The notes below the pieces were generated by a model, which saw nothing but the letters and a program-made list of their open reading frames with translations, ran no database searches and was not told where the DNA came from. Of a stretch of DNA of 64,000 nt, positions 28,098 through 37,543 are shown piece after piece (the first letter of the stretch is position 1; each line of letters starts with the position of its first letter). Source of the stretch: Nocardia asteroides (GTDB lineage Bacteria; Actinomycetota; Actinomycetes; Mycobacteriales; Mycobacteriaceae); NCBI RefSeq assembly GCF_900637185.1, contig NZ_LR134352.1, positions 2,904,001-2,968,000 of the forward strand. Direction: 5' to 3'. The position numbers were made by a program, and so were the translations under genes.

Positions 28098-30296
28098 TCA
28101 GTCGCCCGTCTTCGCCGCGACGGCGGTGCCTGTCGCCTCCGTCTGCGCGCGCCGCCAGGCGGACGAGCGCAGCAGCCGCAGGCCGTTGAGGCCGACGATG
28201 ACGGTCGAACCCTCGTGGCCGAGGACGCCCAGCGGCAGCGGCAGGTGGCCGACCAGGTCCCACACGACCAGGACGGCGATGAAACCGGCCGCGACGGCGA
28301 GGTCGGCCAGCACCACCCGGCGGGCCCGGCGCGACAGCGCGATGACGGCCGGGACGGCGGTCAGGTCGTCGCGGACGACGATGGCGTCGGCGGTCTGCAT
28401 CGTGAGATCCGAACCGGCGCCGCCCATGGCGATACCCACGTGCGCGGCGGCCAGCGCGGGCGCGTCGTTGATGCCGTCACCCACCATGGTCACCCGTGAC
28501 CCGTCGGCCTCCAGCGCGCGCACCGCCGCGACCTTGTCGTGTGGCAGCAGCCCGGCCCGTACCTCGGTGATGCCGAGCTCGCGTGCGAGCCGATCCGCGG
28601 TGGCCTGATTGTCACCGGTCAGCAGAACCGGTGTGCCGCCGGTGGATTCGGTCAGCGCGGCCACCGCGTCCGCCGCTTCCGGTCGTACCTGATCGGTGAA
28701 CCCCAGCACCGCGATCGCTTCGCCGTCCCGCAGCACGACCACCGCGGTACGCCCACGTGCTTGCAGGTCCGCGATCACCTTCCCCGCTCGCGTCGCGGGC
28801 GGAGAGTCCAGGCTCGATGCGCGGTCGGCGGGTCGGGCCGGCGCGTGCCCTTCCGGCGCTTCGGTGGAGGGTGCGGCGGCGAAGCGGGTAGGCGGCGGGA
28901 CCTTCGCGATGGCAGGCGGCTGATCGCCGGTGCTGTGTATCGCGGAACCGGACCGGCGAGCGTCTGCCTCGGTGCAGTCTCGGCCTGGTACCGCCGCGCT
29001 GCTGGTCCGGCGCTCGGCGAGGACAGCGGGCGAGCCGACTCGCACCAGACTGCCGTCGATACGGCCCGAGACGCCCCGGCCGGGCTGGGCGGCGAAGTCG
29101 GTGACGTCGGGGATCGCGAGACCGCGCTGACGGCAGGCGCGCACCGTGGCCGCGGCCAGCGGGTGCTCGCTCGGAAGCTCGACCGCGGCGGCCAGGCGCA
29201 GGACGTGATCGCCGGAGATGTCGGCCAGGGGGTGGATCTCCACCAGTTCGGGCAGGCCCCGGGTGAGGGTGCCGGTCTTGTCGAAGGCCACCCGGGTGGT
29301 GGTCCCCAGCTGTTCCATCACCACCGCCGACTTGACCAGCACGCCGTGGCGCCCCGCGGTGGCGATCGCGGCCAGCAGGGGCGGCATGGTCGCCAAGACC
29401 ACCGCGCACGGTGAGGCCACGATCATGAACGTCATCGCGCGCAGCAGCGAATCCCGCAGCGTCGCACCGAGAATCAGTGGCACGGTGAACACCGCGAGGG
29501 TGGCGACGACCATGCCGATCGAATAGCGCTGTTCGATCTTCTCGATGAACAGCTGGGTCTTGGCCTTGGTCCGGCCCGCCTCCTCGACCAGTGCCGCGAT
29601 GCGTGCGACGACCGAGTCCTCGGCCCTGCGCTCCACGCGGACACGCAGCGCGCCGGTGCCGTTGAGGGTGCCGGCGAACACCTCGTCGCCCGGGGCCTTG
29701 TCGACCGGCAGCGGTTCGCCGGTGATGGTGGCCTGGTCGACCTCGCTCGCCCCGTCGACGACCTGCCCGTCGGCCGCGATCCGGTCGCCCGGGCGCACCA
29801 GGATCACGTCGCCGACGGCGAGATCGGCGGCGGCGACGGTCTGTTCGCCGTCGGCGGTGAGCAGGGTGGCGGTGTCGGGGGCCAGGGTGAGCAGGCCGCG
29901 CACCGAGTCCTCGGTGCGGGCGGTCGCCAGCGCCTCGAGCGCGCCCGAGGTGGCGAAGATGACGATGAGCAGCGCCCCGTCCACGACCTGGCCGATCGCC
30001 GCCGCCCCGATCGCGGCCGCCACCATCAGCAGATCCACGTCGAGGGTCTTGTCCCGCAGGGCCTTCAGCCCCTCGAGCCCCGGCTCCCAGCCGCCGGTGG
30101 CGTAACAGGCCAGCAGCAGCGACCACCACAGCCACGCCGGGGCGCCGGTGAACTTCGCGACCAGTCCGAGGGCGAACAGCGCGGTCGCCGCAGCGGCCCA
30201 GCGCATCTCGGGAATCGCGAACAGCCGGGTCCGCGCCGGCGGCACGCGGGTGGCCGGGTCGGCCGGGCGGATGAGCGTGGTGGTGGACGAGACCAC
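28098..30296 (-). CDS. ctpJ: P1B-4-type heavy metal exporting ATPase (CtpJ/CtpD-like)
   Basis: The 732-residue transporter has six core membrane helices and no N-terminal metal-binding domain. Motifs: actuator TITGEPLPVDK, the metal-site SPC in VASPCAVVLA, DKTGTLT, SEHPLAAA, MVGDGINDAPAL, and HEGSTVIVGLNGLRLL in the last helix. SPC plus HEGS is the P1B-4 signature, linked to Co, Ni, Zn or Fe efflux. About residues 428-502 are a Pro/Ala/Ser-rich insertion in the nucleotide-binding domain. GTG 30296 has GGAGG 7 bases upstream. It is divergent from nmtR, as ctpJ is in M. tuberculosis. Confidence 0.9.
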   Translation of the reverse strand: MVSSTTTLIRPADPATRVPPARTRLFAIPEMRWAAAATALFALGLVAKFTGAPAWLWWSLLLACYATGGWEPGLEGLKALRDKTLDVDLLMVAAAIGAAAIGQVVDGALLIVIFATSGALEALATARTEDSVRGLLTLAPDTATLLTADGEQTVAAADLAVGDVILVRPGDRIAADGQVVDGASEVDQATITGEPLPVDKAPGDEVFAGTLNGTGALRVRVERRAEDSVVARIAALVEEAGRTKAKTQLFIEKIEQRYSIGMVVATLAVFTVPLILGATLRDSLLRAMTFMIVASPCAVVLATMPPLLAAIATAGRHGVLVKSAVVMEQLGTTTRVAFDKTGTLTRGLPELVEIHPLADISGDHVLRLAAAVELPSEHPLAAATVRACRQRGLAIPDVTDFAAQPGRGVSGRIDGSLVRVGSPAVLAERRTSSAAVPGRDCTEADARRSGSAIHSTGDQPPAIAKVPPPTRFAAAPSTEAPEGHAPARPADRASSLDSPPATRAGKVIADLQARGRTAVVVLRDGEAIAVLGFTDQVRPEAADAVAALTESTGGTPVLLTGDNQATADRLARELGITEVRAGLLPHDKVAAVRALEADGSRVTMVGDGINDAPALAAAHVGIAMGGAGSDLTMQTADAIVVRDDLTAVPAVIALSRRARRVVLADLAVAAGFIAVLVVWDLVGHLPLPLGVLGHEGSTVIVGLNGLRLLRSSAWRRAQTEATGTAVAAKTGD

Positions 30297-30341
30297 AGGG
30301 CACCTCCGAAGCGGGGAACGAGGACCCGAGAATAACAGATC

Positions 30342-30361
30342 ATATGAAGAGGTTTTCATGT
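30342..30361. promoter_or_regulatory. ArsR/SmtB-type operator between ctpJ and nmtR
   Basis: The site ATATGAA-N6-TTCATGT contains the TGAA-N6-TTCA core known from SmtB/ArsR-family operators. It lies 26 bases before the nmtR start and 46 bases before the ATPase start, so bound repressor could block both divergent promoters. Confidence 0.75.
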
Positions 30362-30386
30362 ATGACGGGTCAGCTACACTCCGGCC

Positions 30387-30746
30387 ATGGGACACGGTGT
30401 GGAAGGCGACCGGCCTGCGACCCGGCTCGACGCCGCGGCCGCTGCACACGTGGCGACGACATTGCAGGCCTTGGCGACGCCGAGCCGGCTACTGATCCTG
30501 TCCGAGCTCCGGCAGGGCCCGCGTCCGGTGACCGAGCTCGCCGACGCGGTCGGGATGGAACAGTCCGCGGTCTCCCATCAGCTGCGGTTGCTGCGCAATC
30601 TGGGACTGGTGACCGGTACCAGGGCCGGGCGCAACATCGTCTACAGCCTCTACGACCAGCACGTCGCCCAGCTGCTGGACGAGGCGGTCTATCACAGCGA
30701 GCACCTGCGTCTCGGCCTGGTCGAACGGCCCGAGATCGTGGGCTGA
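30387..30746 (+). CDS. nmtR: Nickel/cobalt-sensing ArsR/SmtB repressor NmtR
   Basis: The 119-residue repressor follows M. tuberculosis NmtR almost residue by residue. It keeps the N-terminal MGHGVEG arm with His3, the winged helix (TELADAVGMEQSAVSHQLRLL), and the alpha-5 metal ligands D90, H92, H103 and H106. It should release DNA on binding Ni(II) or Co(II) and so turn on the divergent exporter. Both the protein and the operator between the two starts are intact. Confidence 0.95.
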   Translation: MGHGVEGDRPATRLDAAAAAHVATTLQALATPSRLLILSELRQGPRPVTELADAVGMEQSAVSHQLRLLRNLGLVTGTRAGRNIVYSLYDQHVAQLLDEAVYHSEHLRLGLVERPEIVG

Positions 30747-30755
30747 GCCCCGCCT

Positions 30756-31781
30756 TCAGCGCCGGACGGTGGCCAATCCCTTGGCGGCGACCAGGATTCG
30801 ACGGCGGTTGGGCACGGTGGCCCGGCGGTCGAACACCTGGTACTCCGCCGCCTCGATGCGGTCGAGGATCTCGGCGTAGAGCGCGGCCGCGGTGCGGATG
30901 GCCGGACGGACCCGGGGCTCGAGCAGATCGATGCCGGGCTCGGCGCGGCGGTAGATGTCGCGGTTGACGGCGATCAGATGGGCCAGCGCGCGCCGCAGCG
31001 ACTGATCGGTGCGACCGGTGGCCCTGCAGGCGCGCAGGTGATCTTCGTCGACGCCGAAGGCGGCCAGCTCCTCGGCCGGCAGGTAGATCCGGTCGCGGTC
31101 GAGATCCTCGGCGACATCGCGCAGGAAGTTCGTCAGCTGGAACGCCTCGCCCAGCGCCGCCGCGGGGGGCTCGGCCTCGGCCACCGGGACGACCGTGCCG
31201 AGCACCGGGAGCAGTTGCAGACCGATGGCGGCCGCGGAACCGCGCATGTACTCGCGGAGTTCGGTCATGGTCGCGTAGCGGGTGCGGTGACCGGCGGTAC
31301 CGGGCACGTCCATACGCATGGCGTCGAGGAACGTCCAGAAATGCCGGTGCGCGATGTCGTAGCGGCGGATGGTGTCCGCGGCGGCGGTGAGGATCTGGGC
31401 GCGGCGCGGGTCGGCGGTATCGATGTCGCGGTGCTCGAGCGCGCGGCGCAGCTGCCGCTCGGCCAGATCGAGCTGCTGGGCGGGGCTGATCGCGGCGGGG
31501 TCGCCCGGCGTCGGCGGGCGGGCGCCGTCGCGCGGATCGAGTACGTGCGCCGGATCGTCGGCACAGTCGACGATGTCGTCCACCATGCGCGCGAAGGCGT
31601 ACAGCGCGTGCACGGCACGGCGGCGCGGTGGCGTGAGCAGGGTGGTCGCCAGGTAGTAGGTGCGGCCGTGCTCGGCGGCGATCCGGCGGCAGGTCGCGTA
31701 CGCCGCGTCGGCCACGGCGGTGTCACCGCCTCCGGTGCCGCCGGGAGGCGGTGCGAGGGTGCTGCGGGACTGCTCGCTCAT
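30756..31781 (-). CDS. crtB: Phytoene synthase
   Basis: The 341-residue enzyme joins two geranylgeranyl diphosphates to phytoene. Trans-isoprenyl synthase motifs are present: TYYLATTLL, YAFARMVDDIVD (first Asp-rich motif), AFQLTNFLRDVAEDLDRDRIYLP (second Asp-rich motif, shown as two adjoining blocks LTNFLRDVAEDL and DRDRIYLP). ATG 31781 overlaps the mptA stop by 4 bases, so it is translationally coupled to a mannosyltransferase gene. It is the last gene of the crtE-crtI-mptA-crtB operon and converges with nmtR. Confidence 0.93.
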   Translation of the reverse strand: MSEQSRSTLAPPPGGTGGGDTAVADAAYATCRRIAAEHGRTYYLATTLLTPPRRRAVHALYAFARMVDDIVDCADDPAHVLDPRDGARPPTPGDPAAISPAQQLDLAERQLRRALEHRDIDTADPRRAQILTAAADTIRRYDIAHRHFWTFLDAMRMDVPGTAGHRTRYATMTELREYMRGSAAAIGLQLLPVLGTVVPVAEAEPPAAALGEAFQLTNFLRDVAEDLDRDRIYLPAEELAAFGVDEDHLRACRATGRTDQSLRRALAHLIAVNRDIYRRAEPGIDLLEPRVRPAIRTAAALYAEILDRIEAAEYQVFDRRATVPNRRRILVAAKGLATVRR

Positions 31782-33466
31782 GCCCGCAGGGTGGGCGCCG
31801 GTTCCCTGCTGACGGGCTGCGAACTGGCCGAGCGCAGGTGCAGCGGGTCGACGACCCGCAGCGACACCGCGGCCACGACGGCGGCGAAGGTGGCCAGCGC
31901 GACGTGCCAGAAGTTGTACAGCCCGATCGAGCCGTCGGGCTGGAACACCAGCATCAGCCAGGTGCAGATGCCGACCAGCCATTGCAACGTCGACGTCGAC
32001 AGCGCGAAACCGGCGGCCAGGGCCAGCGGCCACGAGTAGTACCAGGGCAGCGCGGCGGGGGAGAGCAGCACGATCGCGACGAACGCGATCAGGATCCCCA
32101 TCACGGCCTCGCGCTCGCTGTGCCGGAATCGCCACCAGGTCCACACCAGCACCGCGACCAGCGCGGCCGCGCACAGCGTGCGGGTCACCCCGATCACCGA
32201 CTCCATCCGTAGCGGGGTCACCCAGGTGATCATGTGCGCCAGGACCGTCGGCAGCGAGAGCCAGTTGATGATCTTCTTCGAGCCCGACAGGGCGGTCACC
32301 CAGCCGAAGCCGACGCCGGCGATGGCCGAGGCCGCCACGAACACCAGCGCGAACACGCTCACGCCCAGACCGGCGATCTTGGCGAACATGAACAGCGGAT
32401 GCGGCATGTCGGCGCTGGCCCTGGCCGCGTCGGGATGCCGCTGGTCCTCCGTCGGCGCCGCGTCCGGATGCTCGGCGGCCCGCTGCGCCGCCCGGCGTTC
32501 CTTCTCGTGCAGCATCCAGATCCACACCAGGAACGGCAGTGCCACGCCCGCGGTCGCCTTGATCGCGACGCCGATGGCCACCACGACGATGCCCGCCACG
32601 TGATGACGCTCCAGCACCAGCGCGATACCGGCGCACATGAGCCCGACCATCAGCATCTCGTTGTGCACGCCACCGATGAGGTGGATGAGCACCAGCGGGT
32701 TGAGCACCGCCAGCCACAGCGCCACGGTCGGCTTGCCGCCCAGGTGCTTGGTCAGGTACGGCACCGCCCACATCATCAGCGCCAGGCCGGGCAGCATGAC
32801 GAACCGCAGGGCGATGGTGCCCGCGATGACGTTGTCGCCGGTGATGAGCGTGATGGCGCGGCCCATGAGCAGGAACACCGGGCCGTAGGGCGCGGTGGTC
32901 GTGGTCCAGACCGGGCTCACATTGTCCAGCAGCACACCGGGATTGGCGACGGGACCCACCTGGTAGGGGTCGAAACCGTCACGCAGCAGCGCGCCCTGGG
33001 CGAGATAGGAGTAGGCGTCGCGGCTGAACATCGGCGCCGCGAACAGCAGCGGGGTGATCCAGATGCCGACGATCGCGCGCAGCTCGTTGGGCGTGACCCC
33101 GGCGCCGCGGGTGCCGATGGTGGTGCGGCCCAACCGGACCCACGCGGTGATCATCATCAGCACACCGGCCCAGATGAGGATCGTGGACAGCGCGTAGCCG
33201 TGGCCGAACCGCAGCCACGACAGGTGTAGCGCCTCGAGCAGTGGGTCGCGCTTGCGCACCGCGCCCGCGCCGAAACCGCCGAAGGTGATCATCGCCGCGC
33301 CGAAGAAGCCCATCATGGCCGCGTGGCCTTCGGGGCTGCGGGCGAAATCGCCCGCGGTGCGTAGCCAGGTCCGGACGCCGGGATCGATCCCGGTGGGCAT
33401 GTGGCGCTGCGGTTCGAGGGTGCGCGTGGTGTCCATGGGGCCTACGGTCGTCTCGGGGGGCGGCAT
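31778..33466 (-). CDS. mptA: Alpha-(1->6)-mannopyranosyltransferase MptA (GT-C)
   Basis: The 562-residue polytopic membrane protein has about 12-13 helices. It carries the GT-C loop FSRDAYSYLAQG after an early helix, typical of polyprenyl-phosphomannose-dependent transferases that extend the lipomannan backbone. The name rests on similarity to Rv2174 and on its place beside the prenyl synthase gene. A hydrophilic loop (about 355-395) is lineage-specific. ATG 33466 is chosen; ATG 33436 is possible. The coupling with crtB is unusual for a lipomannan enzyme. Confidence 0.85.
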   Translation of the reverse strand: MPPPETTVGPMDTTRTLEPQRHMPTGIDPGVRTWLRTAGDFARSPEGHAAMMGFFGAAMITFGGFGAGAVRKRDPLLEALHLSWLRFGHGYALSTILIWAGVLMMITAWVRLGRTTIGTRGAGVTPNELRAIVGIWITPLLFAAPMFSRDAYSYLAQGALLRDGFDPYQVGPVANPGVLLDNVSPVWTTTTAPYGPVFLLMGRAITLITGDNVIAGTIALRFVMLPGLALMMWAVPYLTKHLGGKPTVALWLAVLNPLVLIHLIGGVHNEMLMVGLMCAGIALVLERHHVAGIVVVAIGVAIKATAGVALPFLVWIWMLHEKERRAAQRAAEHPDAAPTEDQRHPDAARASADMPHPLFMFAKIAGLGVSVFALVFVAASAIAGVGFGWVTALSGSKKIINWLSLPTVLAHMITWVTPLRMESVIGVTRTLCAAALVAVLVWTWWRFRHSEREAVMGILIAFVAIVLLSPAALPWYYSWPLALAAGFALSTSTLQWLVGICTWLMLVFQPDGSIGLYNFWHVALATFAAVVAAVSLRVVDPLHLRSASSQPVSREPAPTLRA

Positions 33467-33536
33467 ATTCGGTTCGTCCCCCCGGATGGTCGGCGGTCGC
33501 AACCGCGAGCTGATGGTCGGCCGCAAGTTTACGGCT

Positions 33537-35108
33537 TCAACTCCGAACACTAACCCGGCGGTCGGTGCGGCTGTGCGTCCGGCCACCGGTGATTCGCGCG
33601 GCGGCCAGCTTGCCCGACAGCAGCGTGGTGGGCACCCCGACCCCCGGAGTGGTGCCGCAACCTGCGAGAACGACGTTGTCCATGCCCCGTGGCAGGTTGC
33701 GTGGACGGAACGGACCGGTCTGCCGGAACAGGTGCGCGACCGAGAACGGTGTGCCCGCGATCATGCCGCGCGCCGCCCAGGTCGCCGGAGTGTCGACGTG
33801 GTCGACGGTGAAGTGCTCGGCGATTCCGGTGTACCCGCGGCGTTCCAGCTCGGCGAGCAGTTCGCCCAGGTAGGCGGGGGCGAGCCGGTCCCAGTCCAGG
33901 GGCGCGGAGTCCAGGTTCGGGCAGGGCGCGAGGACCGAGAGCGGTTCGTGGCGGCCGTCGGCGCGGTCGACGAACTGGCCGGGGTCGGTGAGCGCGGGCC
34001 TGGTCAGCAGCATCGACGGATCGCTCATCAGCGCGCCGCGTCCGCGTGGCGCCGCGATCTCACGGAACGTCTCGGCCCAGGCGGCGCCGAAATCGATCGT
34101 GTGGTGCGCCTGGATCGGCCAGCGCGCCGCGATCTCGGCGGGCACGGTCCCGTGGGCCACCACGGCCGACGGCGAGGCGCGCAGGCCACGCCGGTACCGC
34201 ACGCCGAACTTCGGCAGCGAGCCCAGATCGGCGGTGAGCACCACCGCGTCGCACGCGAAACTGCGTCCGTCGGCGAGCCGGACCGCCTCGGCCCGGCGGC
34301 TGCCGCGCCCCGGCGCGTACCGGATGCCGGTCACCTCGGCGTCGAGGACGAGGGTGCCGCCCGCGGCGACGAACGCCTCGGCCAGCGCGGTGGTGACGGC
34401 GCGCATGCCGCCCTCGGGGAAGTACACGCCCTGGCAGGTGTCCATGTTCGGGATCGCGCCGTAGAGCGCCAGCGCCTTGTCGGGGACCGTCCCGGCGTAG
34501 AGCGCCTGGAAGGTGAACAGCCGGGCCAGCCGCTCGTCGCGCAGGTAGGACCGCACCTTGGGGCCCAGCCTGCCGAAGCCGCCGAGCCGGGCCAGGGTGG
34601 CCAGGGAAGCGCGCGAGCGGCGGCCGCGCACCAGGTCCAGCGGCGAGTCGAAGTTCGCGTCCATGAAGTCGTCGAACTCGGCGCGGTAGATCCGGTCCAG
34701 CCAGTCGCGCAGCCTGCGGTAGTTGCGGGCCTCGGCGGGCCCGCAGGTGGCGGCGACCTCGGCGGCCATCGTCTCGGCGTCGTCGAACACCTTGATGTCG
34801 GTGCCGTCGGCGTAGCGCGCGTGATAGGCCGGGGCCATGCGGTGGATCCGCAGGCCCACGTCCGCGCGGGTCCGCCCGACGGCGGCGAGGGCCTCGTCGA
34901 TCAGTTCGGGCAGCGTGAGCACGGTGGCGCCGCTGTCGATCTCGTAGTCGTCGAACCGGTACCGCCCGACCCGGCCGCCCGGATGATCGGCGCGTTCGAG
35001 CACCGTCACCTCGGCGCCCGCGCCGCGCAGGTGCAGCGCGGCGGCCAGCCCGGCCAGTCCCGCGCCGACCACCACGACATTGTTCGCTTGTCCCACAACG
35101 CTTTTCAT
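33537..35108 (-). CDS. crtI: Phytoene desaturase
   Basis: The 523-residue FAD enzyme introduces double bonds into phytoene on the way to lycopene. It has the dinucleotide-binding NNVVVVGAGLAGLAAAL (residues 9-25), the PGGRVGRYRFDDYEIDSG block and the C-terminal carotenoid oxidoreductase signature LAGCGTTPGVGVPTTLLSG. Number of desaturation steps cannot be read from sequence. The start lies 7 bases after the crtE stop. Both flanking genes act just before or just after it in the pathway. Confidence 0.93.
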   Translation of the reverse strand: MKSVVGQANNVVVVGAGLAGLAAALHLRGAGAEVTVLERADHPGGRVGRYRFDDYEIDSGATVLTLPELIDEALAAVGRTRADVGLRIHRMAPAYHARYADGTDIKVFDDAETMAAEVAATCGPAEARNYRRLRDWLDRIYRAEFDDFMDANFDSPLDLVRGRRSRASLATLARLGGFGRLGPKVRSYLRDERLARLFTFQALYAGTVPDKALALYGAIPNMDTCQGVYFPEGGMRAVTTALAEAFVAAGGTLVLDAEVTGIRYAPGRGSRRAEAVRLADGRSFACDAVVLTADLGSLPKFGVRYRRGLRASPSAVVAHGTVPAEIAARWPIQAHHTIDFGAAWAETFREIAAPRGRGALMSDPSMLLTRPALTDPGQFVDRADGRHEPLSVLAPCPNLDSAPLDWDRLAPAYLGELLAELERRGYTGIAEHFTVDHVDTPATWAARGMIAGTPFSVAHLFRQTGPFRPRNLPRGMDNVVLAGCGTTPGVGVPTTLLSGKLAAARITGGRTHSRTDRRVSVRS

Positions 35109-35115
35109 ATCAGGC

Positions 35116-36258
35116 TCAGGCGATGCGCCGGGTGGCGGCCAGTGCCATGTCGTGCAGCAGCTGCTTGGCCTGCGGGGTCGCGCCGCTCGTCGCCACGGCG
35201 CGCAGGCCGGTGTCGGTGAGCTCGGTGATCCGGCGTTCCACCTCGTCGACGGCGCCCAGGTCGGTGAGCAGCGCGCGCAGCCGGTCGACCGCGGCGTCGT
35301 CGAGGTCGGTGCCCAGGCCGGTCCGGATCAGCGCCGCCGACTCCGGGTCGGCCCGGCGCAGCGCCTCGGCGATCAGCACGGTGCGCTTGCCCTCGCGCAG
35401 GTCGTCGCCGGAGGGCTTGCCGGTGACGGCCGGGTCGCCGAACACACCCAGCAGGTCGTCGCGCAGCTGGAAGGCGATGCCGACGTCGGTGCCGTAGGTC
35501 CGCAGCGCCGCCACCAGGGCCTCGTCGGCGCCGGCCAGCGCGGCGCCCAGGTGCAGCGGGCGCTCGATGGTGTAGGCGGCGGTCTTGTACCGGTTGATCC
35601 GCAGCGCGGCCTCGACCGACTCGTCGCCGCCCGCCTCGCCGTTGATGTCGAGCAGCTGCCCGCCCAGCACCTCGGTGCGCATCCGCGCCCACACCGGCGC
35701 GAACCCGGCCAGCGCCGCTGGGGCGAGTCCGGCCTCGTGCACCAGGTCGTCGGCCCAGGCCAGGGCCAGATCGCCGATCAGGATGGCGACCGCCCTGCCG
35801 TACTCGGCGCCGTCGCCGGGCCAGCCCGCCGCGCGATGGCGGTCCTCGAACTCGATGTGCACGGTCGGGTAGCCGCGCCGGGTCTGCGAGGAGTCGATGA
35901 TGTCGTCGTGCACCAGGGCGCACGCCTGCACCAGCTCCAGCGCCGAGCAGGCGGTGAGCACCGCGGCCGCGTCGGGTCCGGCCGGATCGCCGCCCGCGCC
36001 GAGCCAGCCGGTCCAGGCGAAACCCGGCCTGGTCCGCTTGCCGCCCCGGATGACGAACTGTTCCAGCGACGCGGCGGCGTCGACGAAGACCGGGCCGAGC
36101 GGCTCGACGATCTCGCGCCGCGAGGCGAAGAACTCGGCGAGGACCTGCTCGACCGCGCTGACGAACGCGGGTGTGCCCGGTGTGAGCGTGACCAGGTCGA
36201 CCGCGGCGGTGGTGTCGGCGACGGACCGGGAGAGTGGGGTACCGATTCCGGCGGACAG
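35116..36258 (-). CDS. crtE: Geranylgeranyl diphosphate synthase (IdsA2/CrtE), probable CTG start
   Basis: The 380-residue polyprenyl synthetase has both aspartate-rich motifs, LVHDDIIDSS and QLRDDLLGVFGD, plus GGKRTRPGF and the closing GKPSGDDLREGKRT. It matches Rv2173 (IdsA2) and sits at the head of the carotenoid operon, so it likely supplies GGPP. No ATG, GTG or TTG lies between the Arg/Pro-rich upstream frame and the fold. CTG 36258 has GGAGG 5 bases before it and is the best start. A GTG at 36399 would add 47 unlikely residues. Confidence 0.88.
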   Translation of the reverse strand: MSAGIGTPLSRSVADTTAAVDLVTLTPGTPAFVSAVEQVLAEFFASRREIVEPLGPVFVDAAASLEQFVIRGGKRTRPGFAWTGWLGAGGDPAGPDAAAVLTACSALELVQACALVHDDIIDSSQTRRGYPTVHIEFEDRHRAAGWPGDGAEYGRAVAILIGDLALAWADDLVHEAGLAPAALAGFAPVWARMRTEVLGGQLLDINGEAGGDESVEAALRINRYKTAAYTIERPLHLGAALAGADEALVAALRTYGTDVGIAFQLRDDLLGVFGDPAVTGKPSGDDLREGKRTVLIAEALRRADPESAALIRTGLGTDLDDAAVDRLRALLTDLGAVDEVERRITELTDTGLRAVATSGATPQAKQLLHDMALAATRRIA

Positions 36259-36541
36259 GGTGGCCTCCAGGGGCGGAAGTGGGCGAGCGGATGGACCGGG
36301 ATCGCACGCGGCGGCGCGCGCACCGGCGTTCCGTCGCAGGATACGCGGGCGGGGCGGGGGTGTCGTCGGCGCACGGGGCCGCTGCGACCGACCCCACACC
36401 CGGCGATTCGGCGGCGTCTGCGAATGTTCGTCGAGCGGACTTGACGCTCGCCGGGCAGGTCGGCGCCCGGTTTCGGGCCGCCGGGTTCGCCCGATTCCTG
36501 GTCGGCGCCGCGGCGCCGGTGCACACCACTACACTGAACCG

Positions 36542-37543
36542 GTGACTTTCGACGATGGACGGGGACGTTCGACCCCAGATCGACCCGCCCAGAAGCAGCC
36601 GATCGTCTCGAACACCCCCTCGGTGGTGCGCAGCCTGCAGACCCATGCGGGCTCCGGCGTGCCGTTCTCGGTGGAGTTCAACCCGCCCCGCGACGCCGCC
36701 GGTGAGGCCAGGCTGTGGCGTGCGGTGCGCGAGTTCGAGTGCATGCACCCCGCCTTCGTGTCGATGACCTACGGCGCGGGCGGTTCCACCAAGGACCGCA
36801 CCGTGCGGATCACCGGTGAGCTCGCCACCGAGACCACCCTGCTGCCGGTCGCGCACCTCACCGCGGTCGGGCACAGCCTCGACGAACTGCGCGCGCTGGT
36901 CGGTTCCTACGCCGACTCGGGCATCCGCAACCTGCTGGTGCTGCGCGGCGACCCGCCCGGCGACCCGCTCGGCGAGTGGCGCAAGCATCCCGAGGGCGTC
37001 GAGTACGCCGAGGAACTGGTGCGGATCGTGCGCGACCTGGGCGATTTCCATGTCGGCGTCGCGTCGTTCCCACAGGGTCACCACCGCTCGCCCGACCTCG
37101 ACCACGACACCCGTCAGCTGGCCGCGAAACTGCGTGCGGGCGCCGAGTATTCGATCACTCAGATGTTCTTCGACGTGGAGCACTACCTGCGGCTGCGCGA
37201 CCGGGTGGTGGCGATGGACCCGATCGAGGGCGCCAAGCCGATCATCCCCGAGCTCATGCCCATCACCTCGCTGCGCACCGTGCAGCGCGCCGAGGAGCTG
37301 TGCGGCCGTCCGCTGGCGCCCGCGGTGCTCGATCGGCTGACCCGCGCGGCGGGCACCGGTCCCGAGGAGGACAAGGCCGCCGTGCGGGCCGAGGGCATCC
37401 AGATCGCCACCGAGATGGCGCAGCGCCTGATCGACGAGGGCGCCCCCTGCCTGCACTTCATCACCTTGAACTTCGCCAAGGCCACCAGTGAGGTGCTCAC
37501 CAACCTCGGCTACGGCGTGACGGCGGCCCCGCTCAGCGCGTGA
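36542..37543 (+). CDS. metF: Methylenetetrahydrofolate reductase
   Basis: The 333-residue flavoenzyme makes 5-methyl-tetrahydrofolate for methionine synthesis. The TIM-barrel motifs are clear: SVEFNPPRD with the catalytic Glu, MTYGAGGSTKDRT, LRGDPPGD, VASFPQGHHRSPD, TQMFFDVEHY and ELMPITS. It sits at the Rv2172c position, divergent from the prenyl synthase. GTG 36542 is chosen for family length. Its 3' end overlaps the convergent DUF2867 gene by 11 bases. Confidence 0.92.
   Translation: MTFDDGRGRSTPDRPAQKQPIVSNTPSVVRSLQTHAGSGVPFSVEFNPPRDAAGEARLWRAVREFECMHPAFVSMTYGAGGSTKDRTVRITGELATETTLLPVAHLTAVGHSLDELRALVGSYADSGIRNLLVLRGDPPGDPLGEWRKHPEGVEYAEELVRIVRDLGDFHVGVASFPQGHHRSPDLDHDTRQLAAKLRAGAEYSITQMFFDVEHYLRLRDRVVAMDPIEGAKPIIPELMPITSLRTVQRAEELCGRPLAPAVLDRLTRAAGTGPEEDKAAVRAEGIQIATEMAQRLIDEGAPCLHFITLNFAKATSEVLTNLGYGVTAAPLSA

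Noticed and set aside
34046..34254. Short frames on both strands inside crtI
   Set aside because: They lie wholly within a well-supported gene and show only its codon bias.
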